A DNA stretch of 32,535 nt, taken from positions 1-32,535 of the IMG/VR virus record IMGVR_UViG_3300030329_003351, one strand, 5' to 3'. The translations under genes were made by a program, and so were the position numbers. This document shows positions 20,201-29,204 of this stretch, one piece after another (the first letter of the stretch is position 1; each line of letters begins with the position of its first letter). Source of the stretch: a virus. Below the pieces are notes generated by a model. That model was not told where the DNA came from. It searched no databases and worked only from the letters and a program-made list of their open reading frames with translations.

Positions 20201-23200
20201 ACCAACTTCAAATGGGAAGGTGTTTGCAGTGCTAAATCCAGTAGCAAGAGTAACAGTTACATTTTTACTAACTGTGTTAAATCCAACAGTGCTAATACCA
20301 ACTCCATTAGAGTTTTTAAGAGGAATAACAGTAGGTGGTGCATCATGAATACCAAATGTATTCTTCAAAATCTCTACATTTGGATTACCTAATGTATATC
20401 TCAAATCAAGATCAAAAACTGGTTTATTGGTAAATCCGTCAATAACCAAAAGTTCAGGTGCAGAAAGATAACCAACACCAAATGAAGTTATACCAACAGA
20501 CTCAACAGATTTGAGAGCATCTAATTCAATAACTTGTGGCAATGAAGCACTTGGCATTAAAGTTGGATCAAATGGGAAATTATATCCAACATCTTTAAGT
20601 TTTACAGTTTTAATTTTACCAATAGAAGTACTAACACCAGAAATAATTGCATCAGTTCCTCTTGAACTATTAATTGTAGTAATTCCTGGAAGAGAATAAT
20701 AATTTTTACCAGGATTCTTCATATCAAATTTTGTTATTTCACCAAATGCAGTAGCACTATTAGTTTCATAACTTAAATCTGATAAAGAACCATAAGATGT
20801 CTTCTCAGGAATTTGTGATAGAGTATATGTAAATTGATTTGTTGCTGCTACTGTAATATTTTGCTTACCATTATATAAACTTTCTAAAATAGTTACTTGA
20901 CTTCCAGAAATAACATCCTTATCTACAGTTACCTCTTTCTTAACATCAGGAAGATTACTATCGTAAATAGGATCTAATTTATAAAATAATTCAGTAGGAA
21001 TTTCTTTTGTTACTGTCAAAGTAACATTAGCGTCGGTTGAAATACCAGCAGCCCCATTTCTTATAACATTAAAATCTTTTGTTAAAGTTGAAGTGTCAAA
21101 AACTTTAGTAAAATTCTCATCTTTATATAAAGTAAAGTTAAATGCAGAATAATTTGTCGCTTGGTTTACATATGATAAAGATGTATCAGAAACATCAAAA
21201 ACAGCACTACAATCTTTGTATATTTTTATTTCTGGATTTATGGGATTAATAGTTCCTACGGAAGTGCTAGTAATTCCAACAATAGGTGGTTTTTCTTCAA
21301 GTGATTCGTGATATGTATTTGATAATTTAAATTTATTATCATCAACTTTAACAATATAATAAATCTGTTGATCAACTAAACCACCACATGGTATATCAGA
21401 AGTATGAATAATTTTATCACTTGTTTTATATCCATGATTGGATATTGTTAATGTGTTAGTTGTAGTGTTTACTCCTGCTGCTATGAATGATTTTGGATCA
21501 ATTACTATCTTTCTATTATAATCATTATACTTAACAATAATAGTCGTAGAAATACCAGGACTAACATTCATAAACACATTATCATTATTCAATAATCCAT
21601 GTGTCTCCCCAGTAGAAACGGTTGCTTTAACTCTATTAATTTCTCCTGTAATTACTTCATAATTTGTTTTAAGACTATGATATACTCCAGTTCCTACTCC
21701 TGCAAAGAAGAACGTTGTAGAGTCTCTCTGTGTGCTTGCAATGCCCACAAAAGTTCCTGTAGTACCTAAACCTACCTTACATGTAGATAAACCAATTATA
21801 TTTTCATTAACAACTGCAACAAATAAATCCTTTCCATTTGTTAAAGTTGTTATTCCAGAAGCAGCACCTGCTTTACCATCTTCCCAAATAGTAATACCTG
21901 ATCCATTTCCTGGAGAATATGTTACTTTATCACCAGTTTTTAACTCATGATTTGGAATATACATCTGTTTGGAATAAACAAATAGTTCAGTTAATCCAAC
22001 ACCAGGATTAGAAAATACAAGAGTACTACCAATTCCTACTCCACCTAAAGTAGATACACCAACTGATTCTTGTGGTTCAAAGTATAGTTGTTTGTTAATT
22101 CTATATTGATAAGTAGAAGTAAATCCACTATTAACAATAAGCTTTCTAGGATGTTCTAAAATTTCTGAAGTGATTGTATGAGAAACTCCAGTAACACCAT
22201 TTACACCTCTTAACACTCTAATTCTTGAATTTGCTCGATCTACATTTAATACTTTTATAGTTTCTGTTCCTATTCCAAGAATATCATTTGATCTAATAGT
22301 TGGGAATGTTAAATCACCCAAAACATCAAAATGAGTGACAATACCAGTTGCACCATCAGTTCCTATTGCAACTGAAGTGGTTCCTACTCCTGCTACAAAT
22401 AACTTATTAGAACTAATACCAACATTATAAGTTCCTTCAATATTTGATGATGTTGTTGATAATCCAGTTACATTGATAAGATCATTATTAGTCCAATTAA
22501 TAGGTTCATCTATTATAGCTGTGTATTGATCATTTTGAGGACCAGGATAAAACTCAAAACCTGTCATAGTGCTAGTAGCAACACTTACACTAGTAACATC
22601 TTTACCCTTAAGTCTGGAAACATTAGCAGCAGCTCCACCACCACTAGTGCCTTTATTATTGAATATTACTTTATCACCTACTTTATAATTTCTTCCACCT
22701 GTTATAATCCCCACACTTTGAATAGTTCCTGGTTGAGTTCCTTTTATGTCTATTGTTTGTTTTAAACTATCTGGAATGGGTATATATGGATATCTAGTAT
22801 CACCTTCAATTAGATTATAAGGTGTGGTATTTCTATACCAATCATATTCCTCTAAAAGATAATCATCTTGATTAGAATATTGAGTAAAATTAAATGGATC
22901 AGGTGATGATTGATAACATTTACCTATAAGATATGGGAATGTTGGTAATTTATAACTATTAAACTGACCACCCTGTTCAGCACCAGAATTACTTAAAGTT
23001 GCAAAATAAGCATATACTCCATTTGGGAATTGTGGTGTAACACAAAATCTTCCATTATTCTTATCTAAAACAGTCTCATCTGTTTTTTCTCTAAATGTAT
23101 AATCTTCAACAAAGAATCCTGGTCCAAAAACTGTTAAAGGTGGTCTATTTTCTTTAAGAGCTGCTTCTTCAACATATCCAGATTTCATTTGAACTACAGA

Positions 23201-26200
23201 TCCACCTTCCCTTTTAACATATCCATAAGGACCATAAATTGGATTTCCATCATATGCCCATCCGATAATTGGAGAATGGTCTGCAGATTCAACTTCTTGA
23301 CCATTAACTCTCTTCAAATCAGGTTGTCCATATAATGATGTTCCCTCTTGATTAGTTGCATATAAACCTTCTCTAAGTTTTCTGGGAGCATATAAATGAG
23401 TATATTGAAGACCATATTTTTTGTTTAATCCATTTACAATAATACCATCATCTGATGTTACCTGTTCTCCTTGATAATATTTTTCAAACAAATTAATAGT
23501 CCATTGTTGAATATTAGGACGAAGTTTTACTCCTTCACCAGGTGAAAGAACATCTATTGATACGGCATCTTTTGTATAACCTGAACCTTTTTGTAAAACT
23601 TTAACTTCTTCTAAAAGATATCTTACACTTGTTCCAATTCCAACAGTATTAAGAACAGGAGTTAATACTGCCCCAGATCCATCACCATTTATTTGAAGAT
23701 CTGGAGGGGCAATATAATCTTTACCTTTATTTTCTACAATAACTTCAGTAATAGATCCATTATGAACAATAGGTGTCAATTGAGCATCAACACCAGAAGA
23801 TAGACTTACATCTGGTTGTCTATTGAAATTAATAATTTCTGATGATCCATATCCAACACCATTATCAGCAAGATGAATTGATGTTACTTCTCCTCTAAAT
23901 ATTGGTTGAACTTTAGCTTCAAAAGTCTCAGCACCTACAGATGTTACACCTACATTACCTGTTATAGTTACAGCAATCTCAGGATAGTTAAATTGATGTG
24001 TTCCAACACCAATACTTGTTAAAGGACGATATTGTTTAGTTCTATAATAGAAATCCTTTGCAGTAGTTCCAACACCAACACTTGTTAAGTGAAAATTATC
24101 TTTATCAACAAAACAAACATAGTAATCTGTAGCAGTTGTTAATCCAGCAATAGGAGTTCCTGTGCATGTATAGTTTACAATTTCTCCATCTTTATAATCA
24201 TGATTTACAATTTTTATTTGATCTAAAGATGTAGTAATACCTGCAGGTTGAACGGTTCTCTTTTTATTTTCATAACCTGTTCCTGAATCAATTACATTAA
24301 TAGATTCAATTATTGATTTTTTACTAGTAGCTTTTATAAATTGTGTTCCTGAACCACGAGAGGTTAAAACAACTGTATTAATTCCAGCAAGAGCACCAGC
24401 CTCTGTTGTATGAAGTCTTATTGTAGTGCCTCCAGAACCGACTACAGAGGCATGGTAAGCGGCACTAGTAGTCAAACCACCCACCGACTCCTGATTATCT
24501 GTTACATAGATAACTTGCTCACCATTAGTAAATTTATGGTAAGTGCTAAATCCAATTGTAGATGGTAAAGTTCCTGTGGTTCCTAATCCTACTTTTTCTG
24601 AAGATGCTGTAAAAGGAACAGAATGATCCACACTCTGCATGTTTATTTCAGCAAAAGCATCTTGCCCATTTCCACCAGTAATTTTTATTGTAGGTTTCTG
24701 CTCATATCCAAAACCAGGATCTATAATTCTAATACTTTTTAAAGATCCCTTAACAGCAACAAATCCTGTAGCACCTGTTCCAACATTATCCGTTATTTTA
24801 GTAATAGGTGGATTTATTACATCATAGTTAGATCCTGGAGCAAGAATATCTATACTTTCTAATTTTCCATAATAAACTTTTTCATAAGATTTATAATTTA
24901 AAATTTCTACACCATTTACTAGAATGCCAGTAGATCCAGGAGTAGTTTCAGTAATTGTTCCTGTATTGATAGGTAGTGTAATTACTCTTGCTAGTTTTTG
25001 AGATTCTAAAGTTTCTCCATTAAAACTAAAAGGTTCAATTCTATTATCTGTCGCAACACCAGTTCTTGTGCCATCATTATCAAGGTTTATAAAGTTTCCA
25101 TTATAAAGGTCTGGCCTACTTTTTGCTAATTTAATTTTATTAGCATCTACCCTCTGAATGAAATAAAGACCTTCATCCGTTAAAGATGATTTGATGACAA
25201 AATTATCAAGTTTAGTACCACTGGTAGGGTCTACATACACATCATTCACTATCTGTGGTGTATAATAAACAGCATCTCCAGTATAGAATCCATGATCAAA
25301 AATAGGAACACCAACTGGAGTAGTAGCATCAGCAATTATATCCCATGTGTCTCCAGTAAAGTTTCCATTAAATATAATTCTATTAGCATTTACACCAAGA
25401 GATGATGAATCATATGATGGAATAGATGGAGATGTTATTAATAATTTTCCTGTTCCTCTTTCTTCATAAACATTTTGAACATCTGAAGAAAATCTTGCAG
25501 CTTCTGGGAAGTTAAGTGCATTTGCTTTAGATAGTTTTCTTTCAATTACATATGGATTATCTTCTAAGTAATCAGTAACATCAATTTCTCCCTGCTCCTT
25601 TAATATAAAAGATTTTGAAGAAGTGATTTGACTTATAATAGAAGCAGGAAGAGAAGTCTTTTCTCCTTGAGAACGAGAAATAACAGCTCTATCTCCAACT
25701 TTAAATTCATGATCAACATCAGTAAAGACTTCATATGTAAAGTCTGAAACGTCTATTAATCCTATTTTTTTTACTTTATAAGTTGGTGTAACATTATATG
25801 ACCAACCACTCAATTTGTACCCAGTATCACCAATTCCTAAAGTTTTAATTTTTATATCATCACCATTTCCATAAAGACAATTTGCATTTGAATATTCAAC
25901 ATTGTTTATAACACTAGTAATTCTTACCTCAATTTTTTCATCTGGATCAACAACAGAACTTCCATATGCAAATGTATTGATACCAACTACTGTTGCACTA
26001 TCAATAGTTTTACCAATTCCACTCAATCCGAAAAATTGAGTTAGATTTTTAGAAGTATATGAACTTATTCCTACAGTATTATCACTATACCTGAAGTGTA
26101 ATTCACCTTCAGTTGCAAATCCAACTGTAGAGTCAACATCAAAAATAGTAGAACCTGCTGAAATTCCACCAACTAGTCTAGTTCTAGGTGAAATCTCAAA

Positions 26201-27142
26201 TGTACCATAAGTAGCACCTTCTACCCTTGAGTCTCTATTATATCCAGCATCTACACTAAATTTATAGTAAGTTTCTCCAACACCAACAGCAATTTTTTCT
26301 ACATGTGTTATAGGAGCATATGCTTTATCAATATTAGCACCATATTCATCTTGGAACAAAGTTGATAATTCCAAATTCATGGGATTACCTTCAATTGCTT
26401 GAACTACAAAATCTTTAGTGACTTTATAATTGGCATTAGAAGGGGTAAAGAGAAAATCACGAGGTCTTATGATATTCACATCCTCATTATATAAAGATTT
26501 GAATAAAATTTCAAAACCCCTATCAGTTCCCTTACTTAGATAGAAATCTTTTGACTGTTTTATAAAAACTTCCTGATCCAAATCAGAGGTAAGTTGTCTT
26601 CCTTCTAATCCTGGTGTAATTTGATATTTTGTCTTCTTTAAAAATTCTTTAAGGAATAAACAACTTAAATTTTCTATTGTTGATCCTTTAGCATGTTCAT
26701 CAGCTTCTGTAGTTTCAAAAACTAACTCTTCAGAACTAGTGGCACTCTTATACGAAGTAATACCACTAAATCCTCTAATACAACCAGTAAACCCAAAAGT
26801 TGTTATTCCAGTATATGTAATAATCTCATCATTAATTTTTAATAAACCATAAGAATCTGGAAAACCCAGAGTTCCTGTAGGGAAGTTTTGCATATCAACA
26901 TCAATTGCATCACTAGAAATACCAACTGTTGCACCCAATCCAACAGAATATGTAAGATTAGTGAGATTATCTACTTTTACATATTGATCAATATTTTGAA
27001 CTAAATCAATTGGACCACCTTCATATTCTTGCCCTTGATAATAAGATTTTAAAAATTCAGCAACTAATGGGTAATCTGATTTTACATATCCAGGCAATTG
27101 GTTCTGGACAATGTTATTAAACTGTACTCTTTTTGTTGTCAT
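14252..27142 (-). CDS. giant 4,296-residue baseplate/virion protein with YHYH domain (gp7 position)
   Basis: One uninterrupted frame of 12.9 kb lies exactly between gp6 and gp8, the place of baseplate wedge gp7 in T4 (1,032 residues). The N terminus (KRVQFNNIVQNQLPGYVKSD, then YPLVAEFLKSYYQGQ) and the segment at ~165-260 (QSKDFYLSKGTDRGFEILFK, NIIRPRDFLF) look like the conserved head of this cyanophage family. Residues about 1245-1400 carry a YHYH-type domain: GWAYDGNPIYGPYGY, then NNGRFCVTPQFPNGVYAYF. About fourteen GxGY repeats are spread from ~790 to ~4150, with many VGVGTT linkers. Conserved QRFQDSDYYQNLSYSLSSR occurs near 2490. The C terminus reads GSYSWGKIML and ends Arg/Lys-rich. There is no membrane segment or enzyme motif beyond YHYH. 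Likely a wedge protein expanded with surface or fibre modules. Homology to gp7 itself is inferred from position, not sequence. Confidence 0.9.
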   Translation of the reverse strand: MTTKRVQFNNIVQNQLPGYVKSDYPLVAEFLKSYYQGQEYEGGPIDLVQNIDQYVKVDNLTNLTYSVGLGATVGISSDAIDVDMQNFPTGTLGFPDSYGLLKINDEIITYTGITTFGFTGCIRGFSGITSYKSATSSEELVFETTEADEHAKGSTIENLSCLFLKEFLKKTKYQITPGLEGRQLTSDLDQEVFIKQSKDFYLSKGTDRGFEILFKSLYNEDVNIIRPRDFLFTPSNANYKVTKDFVVQAIEGNPMNLELSTLFQDEYGANIDKAYAPITHVEKIAVGVGETYYKFSVDAGYNRDSRVEGATYGTFEISPRTRLVGGISAGSTIFDVDSTVGFATEGELHFRYSDNTVGISSYTSKNLTQFFGLSGIGKTIDSATVVGINTFAYGSSVVDPDEKIEVRITSVINNVEYSNANCLYGNGDDIKIKTLGIGDTGYKLSGWSYNVTPTYKVKKIGLIDVSDFTYEVFTDVDHEFKVGDRAVISRSQGEKTSLPASIISQITSSKSFILKEQGEIDVTDYLEDNPYVIERKLSKANALNFPEAARFSSDVQNVYEERGTGKLLITSPSIPSYDSSSLGVNANRIIFNGNFTGDTWDIIADATTPVGVPIFDHGFYTGDAVYYTPQIVNDVYVDPTSGTKLDNFVIKSSLTDEGLYFIQRVDANKIKLAKSRPDLYNGNFINLDNDGTRTGVATDNRIEPFSFNGETLESQKLARVITLPINTGTITETTPGSTGILVNGVEILNYKSYEKVYYGKLESIDILAPGSNYDVINPPITKITDNVGTGATGFVAVKGSLKSIRIIDPGFGYEQKPTIKITGGNGQDAFAEINMQSVDHSVPFTASSEKVGLGTTGTLPSTIGFSTYHKFTNGEQVIYVTDNQESVGGLTTSAAYHASVVGSGGTTIRLHTTEAGALAGINTVVLTSRGSGTQFIKATSKKSIIESINVIDSGTGYENKKRTVQPAGITTSLDQIKIVNHDYKDGEIVNYTCTGTPIAGLTTATDYYVCFVDKDNFHLTSVGVGTTAKDFYYRTKQYRPLTSIGVGTHQFNYPEIAVTITGNVGVTSVGAETFEAKVQPIFRGEVTSIHLADNGVGYGSSEIINFNRQPDVSLSSGVDAQLTPIVHNGSITEVIVENKGKDYIAPPDLQINGDGSGAVLTPVLNTVGIGTSVRYLLEEVKVLQKGSGYTKDAVSIDVLSPGEGVKLRPNIQQWTINLFEKYYQGEQVTSDDGIIVNGLNKKYGLQYTHLYAPRKLREGLYATNQEGTSLYGQPDLKRVNGQEVESADHSPIIGWAYDGNPIYGPYGYVKREGGSVVQMKSGYVEEAALKENRPPLTVFGPGFFVEDYTFREKTDETVLDKNNGRFCVTPQFPNGVYAYFATLSNSGAEQGGQFNSYKLPTFPYLIGKCYQSSPDPFNFTQYSNQDDYLLEEYDWYRNTTPYNLIEGDTRYPYIPIPDSLKQTIDIKGTQPGTIQSVGIITGGRNYKVGDKVIFNNKGTSGGGAAANVSRLKGKDVTSVSVATSTMTGFEFYPGPQNDQYTAIIDEPINWTNNDLINVTGLSTTSSNIEGTYNVGISSNKLFVAGVGTTSVAIGTDGATGIVTHFDVLGDLTFPTIRSNDILGIGTETIKVLNVDRANSRIRVLRGVNGVTGVSHTITSEILEHPRKLIVNSGFTSTYQYRINKQLYFEPQESVGVSTLGGVGIGSTLVFSNPGVGLTELFVYSKQMYIPNHELKTGDKVTYSPGNGSGITIWEDGKAGAASGITTLTNGKDLFVAVVNENIIGLSTCKVGLGTTGTFVGIASTQRDSTTFFFAGVGTGVYHSLKTNYEVITGEINRVKATVSTGETHGLLNNDNVFMNVSPGISTTIIVKYNDYNRKIVIDPKSFIAAGVNTTTNTLTISNHGYKTSDKIIHTSDIPCGGLVDQQIYYIVKVDDNKFKLSNTYHESLEEKPPIVGITSTSVGTINPINPEIKIYKDCSAVFDVSDTSLSYVNQATNYSAFNFTLYKDENFTKVFDTSTLTKDFNVIRNGAAGISTDANVTLTVTKEIPTELFYKLDPIYDSNLPDVKKEVTVDKDVISGSQVTILESLYNGKQNITVAATNQFTYTLSQIPEKTSYGSLSDLSYETNSATAFGEITKFDMKNPGKNYYSLPGITTINSSRGTDAIISGVSTSIGKIKTVKLKDVGYNFPFDPTLMPSASLPQVIELDALKSVESVGITSFGVGYLSAPELLVIDGFTNKPVFDLDLRYTLGNPNVEILKNTFGIHDAPPTVIPLKNSNGVGISTVGFNTVSKNVTVTLATGFSTANTFPFEVGDLVYIEGISVGVGTTARGYNSSEYDYKLFNLTEVDPNLGGIGSITYNLTDFFGDLAPELTPGTYDFVNSAGRVVPQKYFPRFDVKLTKTNDYVTGETVTGTLSSTTGEVQYWDASTGILRISAQKDFVVGDIIVGGASGVQGTATSIKSFDSYLKLSATARVEGGWETESGFFNRTLQRFQDSDYYQNLSYSLSSRVDFEVWDDPVSTLNHTIGFKKFGDYQLESTPDQKDSLVVGLSTELSAYTVVNELQSTVNMNTVEDFDLASENVLSIGDDTVSTEITFSSRILKDFQESIGNRVVSIDDFSGTFNSNPRSTRFTTVASWTLAERRALKYFLYVKDKRFTAQRQLTIVDIIHDNNFGYLNQYGKIDTVYNQGDFDFAISGSLGELRWYPVKFSVNDYWIASLSFNLDDNALGTASTVVGPSIVDTESVAIGVGIGTTTIVGIASTYRSAHVIVSINPDINREEFEYNQFNIIHDGTTVDVMEYGRLSTNITEGYVSRTGMGTYHGYIENDLLKLDFYPNSGVGIGTTGAINTMLVGMASSEYSGISTVELKHAILESRCTGIGSTTSPVENVIAEYTTDYQAAYCYIQVTDCTNKAYQMSEFLAVNDFVEDETQESYDVQFGDIYSGNAGLGTFGTRVSSAGTMSILFTPNAGIDVHTNVWSNALRINDDLKDTIDFDNGAIESGFGDYEGTDRAVKRQFELKHRSDTIFEKPFVGEDSSIVKVDDDVIILPNHFFVTGEQLTYNHAGAGKTMAVGIATTNGFVGVGTTNKLPGTFFAVKIDDDSIKIAETAEKALKTVPEVVDITSVGIGTSHRFNSINQNSKLLVSIDNIIQSPIVSTAVTSHLTSSVVTTDEFINLAGITSIFGGDLIKIGDEIMRVDGVGIGLTNRIQVRRPWMGTALAGYSTATVVTKVVGNYNVVENTINFVAAPSGNVPLSTTTNRPDERDWVGISTGSSFEGRMFMRSGVPDTPYETYYRNYVFDSLSDQFTGQQANFTLKSSAGNVSGLTTDNAIILVNDVFQTPGADNNYTLAQTTTGITTITFTGTGSSVSADPNVGTLPLGGAIVSVSSTEGFGYQPLVAAGGTAVVSTAGTVTSVSIANTGSGYRVGVQTTVNVAIQTSTIPGTSIIGIGTAQISGDGHITGVAITNPYVFNIPLFISNVGYDTVTGLTTVTTSSAHGFSVGEEADITGIAFTNLSSSPKAITNFVYSATSGVATVTTSANHGFVANEDIILTGLAITEGSSNITYPRTSDPYYTGSRISSVLTTKRFVVQVGASSTALQYTSGGTAQLIKLPTNFPVDSTPVTRVIDTTSFAFDAGISTQTNLYNRGGVVRRPLKVIVDSPLSYSGIALTYSSDSPAGVGTGGIVDVVVGQGSSIISFTITNTGSGYGNDEILTLPIGGTTGIPTDPTKTYKEFQLTLDPCFYDEFTGWSVGELETVDNVEKFITGTRKDFPLTLNNETLTIRGRKGSKIIEQDLLLVFVNDVPQVPGEGYTFPGGSNITFTEAPKIGDSIQIIFYKGTGSQDVVERRVLETVKPGDELQIGHLESQDFWLTESIRVPLSLDSTDRVSTPPYYGPGNTADPNLERPIKWTRQTEDKIINQIGVGKDREIYEPVINPYSPIIKSVGIGSTVIYVENVRPYFDPYDEVDDATPEVSDFNFQKKVRFISQEIKAGAAGTAIVSGLGTISSVAISTGGIGYSTAVVSFGSTSIGDNTTGVVTTSTRAYGTPIISAAGTITGIAITAVGSGYTSSNPPSVLISPPVYDFAEEENTVGSYGGDSGVIVGFGTTTVGVSTGYQLVFDLHIPLSSDLRNSNITGTAVTISGISTGDYFIVNDSNVGSASTSIRALAADGATIGIGTDFVNNVYEVNTFEIVQSPTGVASDGVGIGTTHMNRVFVKIGDNFTWTGQWPSFSGVGIQTGNYFGSYSWGKIMLPSRSESNAYDAYTLGGVGGITTSPIVRRSRSLKHKQYYTPPS

Positions 27143-27159
27143 TTTATAGTCTTTCTATC

Positions 27160-29202
27160 TTAGTAGGATGAAGATGCTGATGTAGATGATGTAGAACTAC
27201 CACCTGTAGTAGTTGTGGCTCTAGTTGATGTGCTTGGAACCGAAGTTGTTGGTGTAGTTGTTCGACTGTTACGTCCTCCAGAACGAACTAAATTACCATT
27301 AGCATAACTGGTAGATGTAATATAATTAGAACCAGAAGGATCTAATCCTGAAGATATTTCATCAACTACGGTTTCAAACGTACTGTTATTAATATCTAGC
27401 TGTAAATAAAGATCCTGCAATCCAATGACATCATTAGACATAGGACATGCAGAAATTTCAATAACAGTTTGACCATCTTTAATCATTCCAGATTGAATAT
27501 TAACTGGATTTAGAGTAATAATTCCATCTTTATAATTAATAGTTCCAACGTTTCTTCTGACAATAGTAGGAGATTGTGAGGCTTCTGATGGAACAGTAAA
27601 TAAAAATAGTGATCCATTAATTCTATTTGTGTTTGGAATATCAGATATATAAACATCATCCATAATACCAGCAACTCTAAATGCTGATGATTTAATATTA
27701 TATCCACTCATACTCTTAATATGGAATTCATTACCAAAACCAATTTGATATTCAGCAAAAGCATTTAATACTGCTCTTATATCTCTTCTTATATAAATGG
27801 TCGTAATATTAGATGTAATCGATTCATTACTTTGATCAATAATATTCAAAAACTTACTATACTTAAATCTAGCACCATACTTATTCATCTCTGAAGATTC
27901 TGCATACTTCATAGAGTTACTCTGTACAACAGAGGATACATATGCTGCAGAAGGTGCAAGATTACTGTTATAATAGATTTTTGAGTTAACTTCAATATAA
28001 AGATATTTCAAATCAAGTATTTCTGGAATAATTCCTGCTACTGCATACTTCTTCAATTTCAATTTTATCTGTTCTTTGATTAAATTTGGTAAAAAGTCAC
28101 CAGTTTTTGGTTTTATGCTAATAAAGACCTTTCCATATTGAGGTGGAATTAAATCTTCACCTCCAAAAACGGAAATTGACTCAGTTTCAGGATAAATTCT
28201 TGATGGAATCAAAGATTCATAGTCATTTGAGGTAACTGCCCTGTTTTGAGATGAATAAATCCTTGGAGCGAACTTTCTAACCGACTCAACAGACTCAATT
28301 GTCTCTCCACCCGATGCAGTTAATCCAGTTGTCATCAAAGAGATGCCAGAACTGATTGTATATGACTGAGCATTACGTGTATATTGAATTCTACCTGCAA
28401 AATTGAATGAATTCAACCCATTTGCAGCATCTCCACTAGAAGTGATGTAATCTATTGTAATAAAATTACCATCTTCAAGTGCTTTTCCAAAAATTCCATC
28501 TCCAAAGAATATTTGATATCTTTCATCTTCAATTTCTTGTAAATAATAAACTTTTGACTCAGATTTTACGTCAAAAAGACTATTTTGTGAACTATATTTG
28601 GTTTCTGTGGTAGATGCTTCGTTTGGTCTTACAGAAACGGTCATTAAATCAGTATCAACACCAATATTTGGTATTACAAACTTCTGATTTGGAACTCTTG
28701 AGGAATATGTGAAGGTTTGGGTTAAAAGTGTGCCTTCAAAAACCTCTACCTCGTTAAATTCTGCAATTCCATTCACAACTGGAACTGTAATATCACTTAA
28801 AATTGAAAAAACATAGGAAGAACCACCAAAAGGACTTGAAGATGCTGCCACAGGACCCTTTTTAAGGGTTAAAGAAGCAGGTGCAGGTATAATTCCCTCC
28901 GTATTCACAAAGAAGGACACTGTTGCCCTTGCTGCTTGCCTTGGACGAGGCACATAACCTATGTTTCTTGCTAAAGATATGACGTTTTCTCTTAATGTAG
29001 CAGTATCAATGAACACCTCATTGGTGATCATGTTTGCATTGTATGATGTAATGTAGGTATTATATGCCAAAACGTCCAAAATCGTTGAAAGATTAGACCC
29101 TTCAAAGTCATAATCGGTAAAATTAGAGTTTGATTTTAGATAATCTTGTAAAGTTATCTTAACTTGGTCAAAATCCAAGTTACTAAAGTTAGCTAATGGC
29201 AT
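27160..29202 (-). CDS. gp6: baseplate wedge protein gp6
   Basis: gp6 forms the ring-like core of the baseplate wedges (baseplate J-like family). It has 680 residues against 660 in T4. The N terminus NLDFDQVKITLQDYLKSNSN then FEGSNLSTILDVLAYNTYIT, and NEVFIDTATLRENVISLARN, GYVPRPRQA, is diagnostic. The J-like core continues with ERYQIFFGDGIFGKALEDG and RIYSSQNRAVTSNDYESLIP. The last ~45 residues, after SGLDPSGSNYITSTSYANGN, are an almost pure Ser/Thr/Gly/Arg tail ending SSTSASSSY, which T4 gp6 lacks and which is probably disordered. The gene starts two bases after gp25, as in T4, where gp25 and gp6 are also adjacent and interact. Confidence 0.95.
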   Translation of the reverse strand: MPLANFSNLDFDQVKITLQDYLKSNSNFTDYDFEGSNLSTILDVLAYNTYITSYNANMITNEVFIDTATLRENVISLARNIGYVPRPRQAARATVSFFVNTEGIIPAPASLTLKKGPVAASSSPFGGSSYVFSILSDITVPVVNGIAEFNEVEVFEGTLLTQTFTYSSRVPNQKFVIPNIGVDTDLMTVSVRPNEASTTETKYSSQNSLFDVKSESKVYYLQEIEDERYQIFFGDGIFGKALEDGNFITIDYITSSGDAANGLNSFNFAGRIQYTRNAQSYTISSGISLMTTGLTASGGETIESVESVRKFAPRIYSSQNRAVTSNDYESLIPSRIYPETESISVFGGEDLIPPQYGKVFISIKPKTGDFLPNLIKEQIKLKLKKYAVAGIIPEILDLKYLYIEVNSKIYYNSNLAPSAAYVSSVVQSNSMKYAESSEMNKYGARFKYSKFLNIIDQSNESITSNITTIYIRRDIRAVLNAFAEYQIGFGNEFHIKSMSGYNIKSSAFRVAGIMDDVYISDIPNTNRINGSLFLFTVPSEASQSPTIVRRNVGTINYKDGIITLNPVNIQSGMIKDGQTVIEISACPMSNDVIGLQDLYLQLDINNSTFETVVDEISSGLDPSGSNYITSTSYANGNLVRSGGRNSRTTTPTTSVPSTSTRATTTTGGSSTSSTSASSSY

Positions 29203-29204
29203 TT

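Noticed and set aside
14252-27142. Frameshift or split gene within the 12.9 kb frame
   Set aside because: The frame is continuous with a consistent protein-like composition and recognisable conserved segments throughout.
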